Shown in pieces: positions 1 through 9,489 of a stretch of 35,368 nt of DNA. The first letter of the stretch is position 1. Every line of letters begins with the position of its first letter. The DNA is from Clostridia bacterium. GTDB lineage: Bacteria; Bacillota; Clostridia; Oscillospirales; Acutalibacteraceae. The stretch is from contig JALENG010000010.1 of NCBI GenBank assembly GCA_022767925.1, positions 1 to 35,368 of the forward strand, in the 5' to 3' direction. The translations under genes and the position numbers were made by a program. The notes under the pieces were generated by a model, which saw only the letters and a program-made list of their open reading frames with translations, was not told the origin of the DNA and did not search any database.

Positions 1-3
1 TTT

Positions 4-79
4 TGGTGGACCTGAAGAGATTCGAACTCTCGACTTCTACAATGCGAATGTAGCACTCTCCCAGCTGAGCTACAGGCCC
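4..79 (-). tRNA. tRNA-Ala (anticodon CGC), CCA encoded
   Basis: Reverse complement GGGCCTGTAGCTCAGCTGGGAGAGTGCTACATTCGCATTGTAGAAGTCGAGAGTTCGAATCTCTTCAGGTCCACCA folds as a cloverleaf; anticodon loop TTCGCAT. Confidence 0.95.
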
Positions 80-195
80 ATATTTCTCACAGCGCTGATT
101 ATTATAACACGCGGTGAGAAAAAAAGCAACCCAAATTTCCGGAAAATTTTATTTTTACGGGATTTCACTTTTCAAAGGAATGGGGAAGCCGGGTT

Positions 196-891
196 TTACG
201 GCTGTTTGCGCGCCTTTTTGGCGGCCTGCTTTTTGGGATCAACGGCGCCGTTTGTCTCCACATAGCGGCAGAAATCCCTCATACAGCACACGTCGCACTT
301 CGGCTTGCGCGAATCGCACACGGCCCGTCCGTGCAGAACCAGCCGGTGGCAGAAATCGTTGCTCTTTTCCGGCGGCAGAATGGCCCGCAGGTCCTTCTCC
401 ACTTTGAAGGGGTCCGTCTCATCCGTCAATCCCAGCCGGCCACTGATGCGGATGCAGTGGGTATCGGTGACCACGGCGGGCTTTCCGAAAACGTCGCCCA
501 CAATCAGGTTGGCGGTTTTGCGGCCCACGCCCGGCAGTTTGACCAGCTCTTCAATGGTATCGGGTACCACGCCGCCGTACTCATCCCGCAGCTTGCAGCA
601 CAGCAGGAAGATATCGCGGGCCTTGCTTTTGTACAGCCCGCAGGAGCGGATGTATCCGGCGATTTCCTCCGGGGAGGATGCACAGTAGTCCTCCAGGGTG
701 GGATAGCGGGCAAACAGGGCGGGGGTGACCATATTCACACGGGCATCGGTGCACTGGGCGGCCAGCCGCACCGAGATCAGCAGCTGCAGGGGATCCACAT
801 AGGTCAGGGAACATTCGGCGCCGGGGTATTCTTTTTCCAGGGCCAGCACGGCAGCTTGGGCCTTAGCCCGGGCCTTTTCCTTCCGGTTCAT
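196..891 (-). CDS. nth: Endonuclease III (DNA-(apurinic or apyrimidinic site) lyase)
   Basis: ORF with [37 protein letters not shown] (HhH) and C-terminal 4Fe-4S cysteines ([17 protein letters not shown]). Start chosen at MNRKEK with an AGGAGG upstream. Confidence 0.95.
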   Translation of the reverse strand: MNRKEKARAKAQAAVLALEKEYPGAECSLTYVDPLQLLISVRLAAQCTDARVNMVTPALFARYPTLEDYCASSPEEIAGYIRSCGLYKSKARDIFLLCCKLRDEYGGVVPDTIEELVKLPGVGRKTANLIVGDVFGKPAVVTDTHCIRISGRLGLTDETDPFKVEKDLRAILPPEKSNDFCHRLVLHGRAVCDSRKPKCDVCCMRDFCRYVETNGAVDPKKQAAKKARKQP

Positions 892-1092
892 GGGGGAACG
901 CCTCCTTTTCGTATCCATTGTCCTTATTGTACCGCAGAAAGCCCGTTTACGCAAGAGCCCGGATCCCCCCGTTTATGAATGAAAAAGATCGGGCTCCTGC
1001 ACAGCCGAAGGGGGAAAGCCGGGGATTTTTGGGGCTTCCCGCCAAAGAAAACGGGGTGGGGACAGCTTTTTTGCAATGGGGTGGATTTTCTG

Positions 1093-1121
1093 TTGCAAAA
1101 GCGGGCGATTGTGTGTATAAT
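1093..1121 (+). promoter_or_regulatory. Sigma-A-type promoter for glyA
   Basis: TTGCAA (1093-1098), 17-nt spacer, TATAAT (1116-1121), upstream of glyA. Confidence 0.75.
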
Positions 1122-1187
1122 CAGATTGATCAGGGGCCGGCACCCCCTGCTGTGCGGAAAAGCGCAGAAAAGAAAGGAAGGATAGTC

Positions 1188-2444
1188 ATGTATCAGGATA
1201 TGATGGATACCATTGGGTTTATTGAGGGAACCGATCCCGCCCTGGGGGCTGCCATGCAGCAGGAATTGCAGCGCCAGCGCTGCAATCTGGAGCTGATCGC
1301 CTCGGAGAATATTGTCTCTCCGGCGGTAATGGCGGCCATGGGGTCCATTTTGACCAATAAATACGCCGAGGGTTACCCGGGCAAGCGCTATTACGGCGGC
1401 TGCCAGTTTGTCGATGTGGTGGAGGATATTGCCCGCCAGCGCGCCTGCCAGCTGTTCGGGGCCGAGCATGCCAATGTGCAGCCGCACTCGGGCGCCCAGG
1501 CGAATATCGCCGTGTACTTTGCTCTGCTGCAGCCCGGCGACACGGTGATGGGCATGAACCTCTCGGAGGGCGGCCATCTGACCCATGGCTCCCCGGTCAA
1601 TCTGTCCGGCAAATACTTCAATTTCGTTTCCTACGGCGTGGATGCGCAGACCGGCCGCATTGATTACGACAAGCTGTACGAGCAGGCCATGCAGGTAAAG
1701 CCGAAGATGATCGTCTCCGGTGCCAGCGCCTATCCCCGCGCCATTGATTTTGCCCGCATTCGCGAGGTCTGCGATGCCTGCGGAGCCCTGATGATGGTGG
1801 ACATGGCGCACATCGCCGGTCTGGTGGCGGGCGGTATGCACCAGAGCCCGGTGCCCTATGCCGATGTGGTGACCACCACCACCCATAAGACCCTGCGCGG
1901 CCCCCGCGGCGGCATGATCCTGTGCAAGGAGCCCTATGCCAAGGCCATCGACAAGGCCATTTTCCCCGGCACGCAGGGCGGCCCGCTGATGCATGTGATC
2001 GCCGGCAAGGCCGTGTGTCTGGGCGAAGCGCTGAAGCCCTCGTTCAAGGTATACGCCGAGAATATCGTGAAGAACGCCCAGGCGCTGGCAAACGGCCTGC
2101 AGCGCCGCGGGGTGAAGCTGGTCTCCGGCGGAACGGATAACCACCTGATGCTGGTGGATCTGACGGGCCTGGAGCTGACCGGCAAGGAGCTGGAGCGCCG
2201 TCTGGATGAGGTGAACATCACCGCCAACAAGAACACGGTGCCCGGCGAGCAGCGCAGCCCGTTTGTGACCAGCGGCGTGCGCCTCGGTACCCCGGCGGTG
2301 ACTACCCGCGGGCTGAAGGAAGAGGATATGGACGTGGTGGCCGAGTGCATTGCCATGGCCATGGAACCGGACTTCGAGGAGAAGGCCGGCGAAATCCGCA
2401 GCAAGGTACACGGGATCTGCGAAAAGTATCCGCTGTATGAATAA
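1188..2444 (+). CDS. glyA: Serine hydroxymethyltransferase
   Basis: [17 protein letters not shown]...[38 protein letters not shown]...[25 protein letters not shown]. Confidence 0.97.
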   Translation: MYQDMMDTIGFIEGTDPALGAAMQQELQRQRCNLELIASENIVSPAVMAAMGSILTNKYAEGYPGKRYYGGCQFVDVVEDIARQRACQLFGAEHANVQPHSGAQANIAVYFALLQPGDTVMGMNLSEGGHLTHGSPVNLSGKYFNFVSYGVDAQTGRIDYDKLYEQAMQVKPKMIVSGASAYPRAIDFARIREVCDACGALMMVDMAHIAGLVAGGMHQSPVPYADVVTTTTHKTLRGPRGGMILCKEPYAKAIDKAIFPGTQGGPLMHVIAGKAVCLGEALKPSFKVYAENIVKNAQALANGLQRRGVKLVSGGTDNHLMLVDLTGLELTGKELERRLDEVNITANKNTVPGEQRSPFVTSGVRLGTPAVTTRGLKEEDMDVVAECIAMAMEPDFEEKAGEIRSKVHGICEKYPLYE

Positions 2445-2456
2445 GAAAAGCCCAAA

Positions 2457-2492
2457 AATGGGGGCGCGTATTTTTACGCGGCCCCTTTTTTC
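2457..2492 (+). terminator. Intrinsic terminator after glyA
   Basis: GGGGGCGCGTATTTTTACGCGGCCCCTTTTTT hairpin plus U-tract. Confidence 0.85.
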
Positions 2493-2510
2493 GGTTTTGG
2501 TAAAAGATCG

Positions 2511-2539
2511 TTTACAATTTTCCGGAAAACGTGTACAAT
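2511..2539 (+). promoter_or_regulatory. Sigma-A-type promoter
   Basis: TTTACA (2511-2516), 17 nt, TACAAT (2534-2539). Confidence 0.6.
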
Positions 2540-2608
2540 AGAACTATCGTTCCGCCATCCGGCAAAAAGGAACCGTGATTTTGGAAAAAGGGAAGGAGCC
2601 GCAGGTAC

Positions 2609-3304
2609 ATGGCTTTTTGGAAAGATCTTGTGAAAAAATTTCGGGGAGAGGAATCCCCCGCTTCTGAATATGGGAACCAGCCGGAAACCGTGACCGCTCC
2701 GGCTGCGCTGTCGGCCGCCCCGGCCGCAAAATCGCCGGTGCCGCCCATTGTGGATCCGGCCGCCGTTTACCGCAAAATCCGGATTCAGGCGCTGAGCACG
2801 CCGCCGGAATCGGAGGCAAAAGGGGACGAGCCGCCTTTTTACGGGGCGGTGGTCGATATCGCCTCGGAGCAGGGGTGCACCACGATGGTGTGCCGCTATC
2901 CCCAGGAGGTGGATCTGTATACAAAGCGCGGGGATATCATGATGGGAGTGCAGAAAAACGCCCCCTCGGTGCAGGAGGCCGCCGCGCTGTTCTGGAAGGT
3001 GGCCGCGCACTTTGCGGCGAATATGACGATGATGAAGGACGAGGATTACCAGCTGCCCCGTCCCAACCGCCACCGCGTATTTTTGCTGGCCCGGGAGGGG
3101 ATCTGCCGGGTGGAAATCGACCCGTCGGCCCCCTATGAATCGGGCAGCATGGAGCAAACCCTTTTGTATGCCTATTATCATCTGTTCCGCTGCATTGCCA
3201 AGCGCCGGGGCACCGGCGCGGACGTGCCGGAAGAGGAAACGGCTCCCCGGGAAGAGGCTCCCCGGGAAGGATCTTCCCGGGAGAAGGAAGAGTCGCAGGG
3301 ATAA
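2609..3304 (+). CDS. Hypothetical protein
   Basis: 231-aa ORF with upstream promoter and SD (GGAAGGAGCC); central conserved-looking domain and a charged low-complexity C-terminus; no family recognised. Confidence 0.75.
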   Translation: MAFWKDLVKKFRGEESPASEYGNQPETVTAPAALSAAPAAKSPVPPIVDPAAVYRKIRIQALSTPPESEAKGDEPPFYGAVVDIASEQGCTTMVCRYPQEVDLYTKRGDIMMGVQKNAPSVQEAAALFWKVAAHFAANMTMMKDEDYQLPRPNRHRVFLLAREGICRVEIDPSAPYESGSMEQTLLYAYYHLFRCIAKRRGTGADVPEEETAPREEAPREGSSREKEESQG

Positions 3305-3325
3305 CCTGGGAAAGGAGGCCGCAGC

Positions 3326-4609
3326 ATGGCGGCACCGCTTGCAGACCGGATTCGTCCCCAGACGCTGGACGAGATCGTGGGGCAAAGCCACCTGTTGGGC
3401 AAGGGGATGCCCCTGCGCCGGATTGCGGAATCCGGTGAGATTCCCAATATGGTTTTTTACGGGCCGTCCGGCGTGGGAAAAACCACCGTGGCCTCGATTC
3501 TCGCGAAGAGTACCCACAAGCACCTTTGCAAACTGAACGGGACCACCGCCTCCACTGCGGATATCCGCGAGGTGATCGCCCGGACCGGCACGCTGGACGG
3601 TATGAACGGGGTACTGCTGTATCTGGATGAGATTCAGTATTTCAATAAAAAGCAGCAGCAGACCCTGCTGGAATTTCTGGAGAACGGCAGCATCACGCTG
3701 ATCGCCTCCACCACGGAGAATCCGTACTTCTATGTGTACGGCGCCATTCTCAGCCGTTCCACCGTGTTTGAGTTTAAACCGGTGCAGCCCCGGGAGGTGG
3801 CCCCTGCCGTGCGCCGGGCCTTTTCCCTGTGCGGGGAGGACCGGCAGCCGCCCATCGAGGTGGAGGAGAGCGCCGTGCAGGTCATTGCAGCGGGCTGCGG
3901 CGGCGATGTGCGCAAGGCGGTCAACGCCGTGGAGCTGTGCGTGCTGACGGCCGTTCCCCGGGAGGACGGGACCCTGGTGATCGGGGAAGAGTTGGCGCGT
4001 TCGCTCACCCAGCGCAGCGCCATGCGCTATGACCGTGACGGCGACGAGCACTACGACATCGTGTCGGCCTATCAGAAGAGCATGCGGGGCAGCGACCCGG
4101 ATGCGGCGCTGCACTATCTGGCCCGCCTGCTGGAGGCGGGGGATCTGCCGTCGGCCTGCCGGAGGCTGCTGGTGTGCGCCAGCGAGGATGTGGGGCTGGC
4201 CTGGCCGCAGATTCTGCCGATTGTCAAGGCGGCCGTGGATACGGCCATGATGGTGGGCCTGCCGGAGGCACAGCTTCCCCTGGCGGATGCGGTGCTGCTG
4301 GTGTGCATGGCCCCCAAATCCAATTCGGCCCACGATGCGATCCGTGCGGCCATGAAGGATGTACAGGACGGGAAGGTGGGCGCCATCCCCCGCCATCTGC
4401 AGAACCGGCATTATGACGGGGCGGATGCGAAGGTGCGGGGCCAGCATTACTTATATCCCCACGATTATCCCGGCCACTGGGTCGGGCAGTCCTATCTGCC
4501 GGATCTTCTCCGGGACCGGCATTATTATGAATTTGGCGATAATAAAAATGAACAGGCGTTTAAAGCCTATTGGGATCAAGTGAAAAAGTCTGGAAAGGCA
4601 GGAGGCTGA
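3326..4609 (+). CDS. rarA: Replication-associated recombination protein A (MgsA/RarA AAA+ ATPase)
   Basis: PLADRIRPQTLDEIVGQSHLLGKGMPLRRIAESGEIPNMVFYGPSGVGKTTVASILA; Walker A/B and MgsA C-terminal SYLPD motifs. Confidence 0.93.
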   Translation: MAAPLADRIRPQTLDEIVGQSHLLGKGMPLRRIAESGEIPNMVFYGPSGVGKTTVASILAKSTHKHLCKLNGTTASTADIREVIARTGTLDGMNGVLLYLDEIQYFNKKQQQTLLEFLENGSITLIASTTENPYFYVYGAILSRSTVFEFKPVQPREVAPAVRRAFSLCGEDRQPPIEVEESAVQVIAAGCGGDVRKAVNAVELCVLTAVPREDGTLVIGEELARSLTQRSAMRYDRDGDEHYDIVSAYQKSMRGSDPDAALHYLARLLEAGDLPSACRRLLVCASEDVGLAWPQILPIVKAAVDTAMMVGLPEAQLPLADAVLLVCMAPKSNSAHDAIRAAMKDVQDGKVGAIPRHLQNRHYDGADAKVRGQHYLYPHDYPGHWVGQSYLPDLLRDRHYYEFGDNKNEQAFKAYWDQVKKSGKAGG

Positions 4610-4612
4610 AGA

Positions 4613-5263
4613 ATGAATTCGGATATTTTGAACCAGTTTACCTATGGAATGTATGCGGTTGGCGTAAAGGGAGAAAACGGCCCTTCTGCCTGTATCTGTA
4701 CATCCGTCTCCCAGGTGTCCCCGATGCCGGATTGCCGGATCTCCGTGTGCATGAGCCGGGAGAACTACTCCCACGCGTGTATTGAGCGAACCGGGATTTT
4801 CTCGGTTTCCATCCTCTCGAAGAACACCAGCGGGGCGGTGATCGGCGCGCTGGGCTTTACCAGCGGACGTTTTGGCGGAAAGCTGAAGAATATCCGCCAC
4901 CGGGTGCTGCGCGAGGGGGTTCCCGTGATCAAGGAGGATACCTGCTGCTGGGTTCTGTGCCAGGTGGTGGGCAAGGCGGATGCCGGTACCCACACGATTT
5001 TTATCGGCAAAGTGCTGGCCGGCAGTGAATCGTTTGTGGGGGAACCCATGACCTACGAGGATTACCGCACACAGATCAAGGGTGTTCCGGCCAGGAATGC
5101 TCCCATTTACCTGCCGCAGGCGGCCACCCGCGGGCAGGACGGCGAATCGTTCATCTGCCCGGTGTGCGGGTACCGTTTCAGTGATCCGGATACACCGTTT
5201 GAGGAGCTGCCGGAGAACTGCCCCAGCTGCGGGGCGCCGCGCTCGGCCTTTGTGCGTGGATAA
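4613..5263 (+). CDS. Flavin reductase domain fused to C-terminal rubredoxin domain (high-molecular-weight rubredoxin type)
   Basis: N-terminal flavin reductase-like (FTYGMYAVGV...) and C-terminal FICPVCGYRFSDPDTPFEELPENCPSCGAPRSAF rubredoxin motif. Confidence 0.85.
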   Translation: MNSDILNQFTYGMYAVGVKGENGPSACICTSVSQVSPMPDCRISVCMSRENYSHACIERTGIFSVSILSKNTSGAVIGALGFTSGRFGGKLKNIRHRVLREGVPVIKEDTCCWVLCQVVGKADAGTHTIFIGKVLAGSESFVGEPMTYEDYRTQIKGVPARNAPIYLPQAATRGQDGESFICPVCGYRFSDPDTPFEELPENCPSCGAPRSAFVRG

Positions 5264-5269
5264 TCGGAG

Positions 5270-5317
5270 AAAAAAGGGGGCTTCCTCGTGGGAGGAGGCC
5301 CCTCTTTTTGGGAGGAT
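5270..5317 (+). terminator. Intrinsic terminator
   Basis: AAAAAAGGGGGCTTCCTC-GTG-GGAGGAGGCCCCTCTTTTT. Confidence 0.75.
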
Positions 5318-5400
5318 TGTGAACGGGGTCGGGGAAGAAGGGGGGAAAAAGAAGCTCCTTCGGGCAAAATCGACAAAGTTCATTTTTTGTTCATTTTTTC

Positions 5401-5429
5401 TTGCATTTCCCGCAAAACCATGGTATCAT
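5401..5429 (+). promoter_or_regulatory. Sigma-A-type promoter of the permease leader
   Basis: TTGCAT (5401-5406), 17-nt spacer, TATCAT (5424-5429), preceded by T-rich UP-like sequence. Confidence 0.7.
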
Positions 5430-5456
5430 TTTGCAGATAAAGCGAAAAGGCGGTGG

Positions 5457-5555
5457 ATGACCATGACAAAACGATTTTTGAATTTTTCCAGGATCGGATG
5501 TCGCATTCCCGTTGCTTTTCATTTGGAGTATGGGCAGTATTCCTCTCAAGGATGA
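5457..5555 (+). CDS. Putative leader peptide (MTMTKRFLNFSRIGCRIPVAFHLEYGQYSSQG)
   Basis: Short ORF between promoter and terminator; stop codon TGA (5553-5555) lies in the loop/3' arm of the terminator hairpin; U5 tracts near the start. Confidence 0.45.
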   Translation: MTMTKRFLNFSRIGCRIPVAFHLEYGQYSSQG

Positions 5556-5576
5556 GAGGGGTGCCGCCTTTTTTTT
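5532..5576 (+). terminator. Leader intrinsic terminator/attenuator upstream of the permease
   Basis: GGGCAGTATTCCTCTC-AAGGAT-GAGAGGGGTGCCGCC followed by T8; stem of about 15 pairs with one mismatch. Confidence 0.85.
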
Positions 5577-5610
5577 GCTCACCTACATTCAACAAAGGAG
5601 AAGTGAGAAA

Positions 5611-7086
5611 ATGAGCGACAAAAACAATGGCGCCATTACCGACGCCAGAAAGCTCGGAATCCCGAAGATGCTGATTCTTGGGATCCAGCACACCTTCGCC
5701 ATGTTCGGTGCAACGGTTCTGGTTCCGCTGCTGACGGGGCTGGATGTGGCCACCACGCTGCTGATGGCCGGTCTGGGCACGCTGCTGTTCCATCTGCTGA
5801 CCAAGGGGAAGGTTCCGGCGTTCCTGGGCTCTTCGTTTGCTTTCCTGGGCGGTTACGCGGCCGTGGCCCCCGCTGCCGGGAAGGACGGCCTGACCCAGGC
5901 CGAGCTGCTGCCCTATGCCTGCCTGGGCGTTGCCTGTGCCGGTCTGCTGTACCTGGTGCTGGCGGCGATCATCAAACTGGTGGGCGTTTCCAAGGTGATG
6001 AAGTTCTTCCCGCCCATCGTCACGGGCCCCATCATCATCGCCATCGGCCTGAACCTGGCGGGCAGTGCGGTTAACAACTGCCGGACCTGCTGGCCCATCG
6101 CGATTATCGCCCTGCTCTCCATCGTGATTTTCAATATCTGGGGCAGAGGCATGGCCAAGATTATCCCGATTCTGCTGGGCATCGGCACGTCGGTGGTTGT
6201 GGCCATTATTCTGGCGGCCGTTTGCGGTCAGGTGGTGACCATCACCGCGGCGGACGGTTCGGTGCAGAACTTCATCTGCATTCTGGGCGATGCGAACATG
6301 AAGCTGTTCGATGTTGGAAAGCTGGAAGCGCTGCAGAATGCGGCCTGGTTTGGTTTCCCGATCACCGGCAGTGAGATCGTATTCGGCAATGTGGGGGATA
6401 CCTCCCGTGCGATCAGCGCCATCATTGCCATCATGCCCATCGCGCTGGCGACCATGATGGAGCATATCGGCGATATCTCTGCCATCAGCGCCACCGTGGG
6501 CAAGAATTTCATCAAGGATCCCGGCCTGCACCGCACCCTGATGGGCGACGGCCTGGCCACGGTTCTGGCCTCGCTGTTCGGCGGCCCGGCCAATACGACC
6601 TACGGCGAGAACACCGGCGTGCTGGTGCTGACCAAGGTGCATGATCCCAAGGTCATCCGCATTGCGGCCTGTGTGGCCATTCTGCTCTCCATGTCCCCGA
6701 AGGTATCGGCCTGCATCAACCTGCTGCCTGATGCGGTCATCGGCGGCATCTCCTTTGTTCTGTACGGCATGATCTCGGCCATCGGCGTCCGCAATGTGGT
6801 GGAAAACCATGTGGACTTCGCCAAGAGCCGCAACTCCATCGTGGCGGCGGTCATTCTGGTAACGGCCCTGGGCCTGGGCACGGTAGCCATCCCGCTGGGC
6901 AGCGTGACCATCGAGCTGACCGCTCTGGCCGTGGCTTCCATCGCCGGTATCGTCCTCAACGCCGTTCTGCCCGGGAAGGATTACAACTTTGACGAGGAAA
7001 TCCCCCAGGAAACGGGCGTCAGCTTTGAAATCCATGATTCTGTTCATGGAAAGCAGGGCTCTGGTGACAGCGAAGAGAACGCCTGA
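5611..7086 (+). CDS. uraA: NCS2 family uracil/xanthine permease (uracil permease-like)
   Basis: MSDKNNGAITDARKLGIPKMLILGIQHTFAMFGATVLVPLLTGLDVATTLLMAGLGTLLFHLLTKGKVPAFLGSSFAFLGGY; GPANTTYGENTGVLVLTKV; SD AAAGGAG. Confidence 0.92.
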   Translation: MSDKNNGAITDARKLGIPKMLILGIQHTFAMFGATVLVPLLTGLDVATTLLMAGLGTLLFHLLTKGKVPAFLGSSFAFLGGYAAVAPAAGKDGLTQAELLPYACLGVACAGLLYLVLAAIIKLVGVSKVMKFFPPIVTGPIIIAIGLNLAGSAVNNCRTCWPIAIIALLSIVIFNIWGRGMAKIIPILLGIGTSVVVAIILAAVCGQVVTITAADGSVQNFICILGDANMKLFDVGKLEALQNAAWFGFPITGSEIVFGNVGDTSRAISAIIAIMPIALATMMEHIGDISAISATVGKNFIKDPGLHRTLMGDGLATVLASLFGGPANTTYGENTGVLVLTKVHDPKVIRIAACVAILLSMSPKVSACINLLPDAVIGGISFVLYGMISAIGVRNVVENHVDFAKSRNSIVAAVILVTALGLGTVAIPLGSVTIELTALAVASIAGIVLNAVLPGKDYNFDEEIPQETGVSFEIHDSVHGKQGSGDSEENA

Positions 7087-7130
7087 GAACGAAAAAACGG
7101 GCGCCTTTGCCGGAAAAAATCCGTCCATCA

Positions 7131-7170
7131 AAATGCCTGCACCGCGAAAATGGCGGTGCAGGCATTTTTT
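7131..7170 (+). terminator. Intrinsic terminator after permease
   Basis: AAATGCCTGCACCGC-GAAAAT-GGCGGTGCAGGCATTTTTT; can also serve the opposite-strand gene. Confidence 0.9.
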
Positions 7171-7178
7171 CTTCTCTT

Positions 7179-7490
7179 TTAAAACGAGGCCGGGGGATCA
7201 ATCGTGGGCAGCTGGGTCAGGTTGCGGATTTCTTCATCCGGCAGGGTGCGCAGGTATTCGCTGCCGTTGCGTTCGGCCACGGCAACCCCCCGGATCCCGC
7301 CCTCTTTGGCCAGGGTGATGCCCTCTTCCTTGCTCAGGACTCTCCCATTTTCCAATTGATAGCCGCTGATGCGGCCCCCGTCCCGCAAAAGCGCCGTGAT
7401 GCGCTGGGCATCGGGCCCCGGGGTGGGAACCAATTTATTGATGGACCGGGGCAGCCGTCCCCGGTCGTTGGATTCCGGCTGTGTGGACAT
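7179..7490 (-). CDS. DUF3892-like small protein
   Basis: ITALLRDGGRISGYQLENGRVLSKEEGITLAKEGGIRGVAVAERNGSEYLRTLPDEEIRNLTQLP resembles the DUF3892 pattern. Confidence 0.7.
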   Translation of the reverse strand: MSTQPESNDRGRLPRSINKLVPTPGPDAQRITALLRDGGRISGYQLENGRVLSKEEGITLAKEGGIRGVAVAERNGSEYLRTLPDEEIRNLTQLPTIDPPASF

Positions 7491-7613
7491 GGCGGTCACT
7501 TCTCTCCTTTCCAAAAGAAATTCAGACGCTGTTATTGTGGCAGGGAACCATGGGAATATACCGAAGGGAAAAAGAAAGTTGTATGCGCCGGGGTGGAATT
7601 TGTATGGTTATGA

Positions 7614-7642
7614 TTGCTTTTTAGGCGCATTTGCCGTATAAT
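7614..7642 (+). promoter_or_regulatory. Sigma-A-type promoter for transketolase genes
   Basis: TTGCTT (7614-7619), 17 nt, TATAAT (7637-7642). Confidence 0.65.
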
Positions 7643-7685
7643 AAGGCTGTCTTTGGACAAATACAAAGCTGTTGGAGGAAATACG

Positions 7686-8531
7686 ATGAATGCCTGTGAA
7701 AAAAAGCAGCTGCAGATCAATGCCTGCAAGGTAAGAATGGGTGCGGTTGAAGGCGTGTTCTGCGCAAAATCCGGTCATCCGGGCGGTTCGCTGTCGGCGG
7801 CCGATATCTTCACGTATCTGTATTTTAAAGAGATGCGGATTGATCCGAAGGACCCGAAGAATCCTGATCGTGACCGCTTTGTCCTGAGTAAGGGCCATTG
7901 CGCGCCCGGGCTGTACGCTGCCCTGGCACTGCGCGGTTATTTCTCCATGGATGAGATGAAAAAACTTCGCCATATTGGTGCCATGCTGCAGGGCCATCCC
8001 GATATGAAGGGGACCCCCGGTGTGGATATGAGCTCCGGTTCGCTGGGGCAGGGGATTTCGGCCGCCTGCGGAATGGCCATGGCCGGAAAGATGGACGGGA
8101 AGGATTACCGTGTGTACACCCTGCTGGGCGACGGTGAGAGCGAAGAGGGCCAGGTTTGGGAGGCCGCCATGTTTGCCGGCCACAAAAAGCTGGACAACCT
8201 GTGCGTGATTGTGGACTACAACGGCCTGCAGATCGACGGTCCCATCAGCGAGGTGGCCGGTCCCGAGCCGTTTGACAGCAAGTTTGCCGCCTTCGGTTTT
8301 GACGTACAGGTGGTGGACGGTCACGATTTCGACGCACTGGAGAAGGCGTTTGACCATGCGAAAACGGTGAAGGGCCAGCCCAGCGCCATTATCTGCAAAA
8401 CGGTCAAGGGCAAGGGCGTGTCCTATATGGAGAACCAGGTTGGCTGGCACGGCACGGCTCCCAACGCCGAACAGTACGAAGTGGCAAAAGAAGAACTGCT
8501 CCGGCAGCTGAATGAACTGGAGGCGGAATAA
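7686..8531 (+). CDS. Transketolase, N-terminal subunit
   Basis: KSGHPGGSLSAADIFTYLYF, GDGESEEGQVWEAAMFAGHKKLDNL (TPP-binding); split transketolase. Confidence 0.94.
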   Translation: MNACEKKQLQINACKVRMGAVEGVFCAKSGHPGGSLSAADIFTYLYFKEMRIDPKDPKNPDRDRFVLSKGHCAPGLYAALALRGYFSMDEMKKLRHIGAMLQGHPDMKGTPGVDMSSGSLGQGISAACGMAMAGKMDGKDYRVYTLLGDGESEEGQVWEAAMFAGHKKLDNLCVIVDYNGLQIDGPISEVAGPEPFDSKFAAFGFDVQVVDGHDFDALEKAFDHAKTVKGQPSAIICKTVKGKGVSYMENQVGWHGTAPNAEQYEVAKEELLRQLNELEAE

Positions 8532-8532
8532 G

Positions 8533-9477
8533 ATGGCAGAAATGGTAAAAAAGGCTACGCGTGAGAGCTTCGGTATGGCCCTTGTCGAACTGGCCAAAGA
8601 AAACCCCGATGTCGTCGTACTGGATGCGGACCTGGCGGCTGCGACCAAGACGGGCACATTTAAAAAGGAATTCCCCGACCGCTTTATCGACTGCGGCATT
8701 GCCGAGTGCAACATGGTCGGCATCGCGGCCGGCATGGCCACCTGCGGGAAGATTCCGTTTGCCGCGTCGTTTGCCATGTTCTCGGCGGGCCGCGCTTTCG
8801 AGCAGGTGCGCAATTCCGTGGGTTATCCCAAGCTGAATGTGAAAATTGCCGGTTCCCATGCCGGTATTTCCACCGGCGAAGATGGTGCCACCCATCAGTG
8901 CTGCGAGGATATCGCCCTGATGCGCACCATCCCCGGCATGGTCGTGCTGAACCCCAGCGACCATTATGAGATGATCGCGGCCGTGAAGGCGGCGGCCGAG
9001 CACCACGGCCCGGTGTATATCCGCCTGGGCCGGCTGGCGGTGGAGAGCATCAATAACGGCGACGATTACACCTTCGAGCTGGGCAAGGGCATTACCCTGC
9101 GCGACGGCAAGGATATCACCATTGTGGCCACCGGCCTGATGGTGGGCGAAGCGGTCAAGGCCGGCAAGGTGCTGGCGGAACAGGGCATCGACGCCCGTGT
9201 GATCAACATTCACACCATCAAGCCCCTTGATAAAGAGCTGATCGTGAAAGCGGCCCGGGAGACCGGCCGGATCGTCACGGTGGAAGAGCACAATATCATC
9301 GGCGGCTTGGGTGAAGCGGTCAGCGCCGCTGTCTGTGAGGAGTGCCCGGTGCCGGTCACGCGGATCGGTGTGAACGATGTGTTCGGCCATTCCGGCCCGG
9401 CGGTCGATCTGCTCAAAGAATTCGGCCTGTCCAGCGACCACATCGTGGAAGTGGTAACGGGGCTTCTGAAGAAGTAA
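8533..9477 (+). CDS. Transketolase, C-terminal subunit
   Basis: VVVLDADLAAATKTGTFKKEFPDRFIDCGIAECNMVGIAAGMA; VEEHNIIGGLGEAVSAAV. Confidence 0.94.
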   Translation: MAEMVKKATRESFGMALVELAKENPDVVVLDADLAAATKTGTFKKEFPDRFIDCGIAECNMVGIAAGMATCGKIPFAASFAMFSAGRAFEQVRNSVGYPKLNVKIAGSHAGISTGEDGATHQCCEDIALMRTIPGMVVLNPSDHYEMIAAVKAAAEHHGPVYIRLGRLAVESINNGDDYTFELGKGITLRDGKDITIVATGLMVGEAVKAGKVLAEQGIDARVINIHTIKPLDKELIVKAARETGRIVTVEEHNIIGGLGEAVSAAVCEECPVPVTRIGVNDVFGHSGPAVDLLKEFGLSSDHIVEVVTGLLKK

Positions 9478-9489
9478 GCTTTCCGAAAA

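Noticed and set aside
2474-4447. 657-aa ORF antisense to rarA and neighbouring genes
   Set aside because: Shadow ORF of GC-rich codon usage; overlaps confidently assigned genes and has His/Gly/Arg-rich composition with no recognisable motif.
5380-7131. 583-aa ORF antisense to the permease
   Set aside because: Antisense shadow of a well-supported NCS2 permease; low-complexity HDG/QQ-rich translation.
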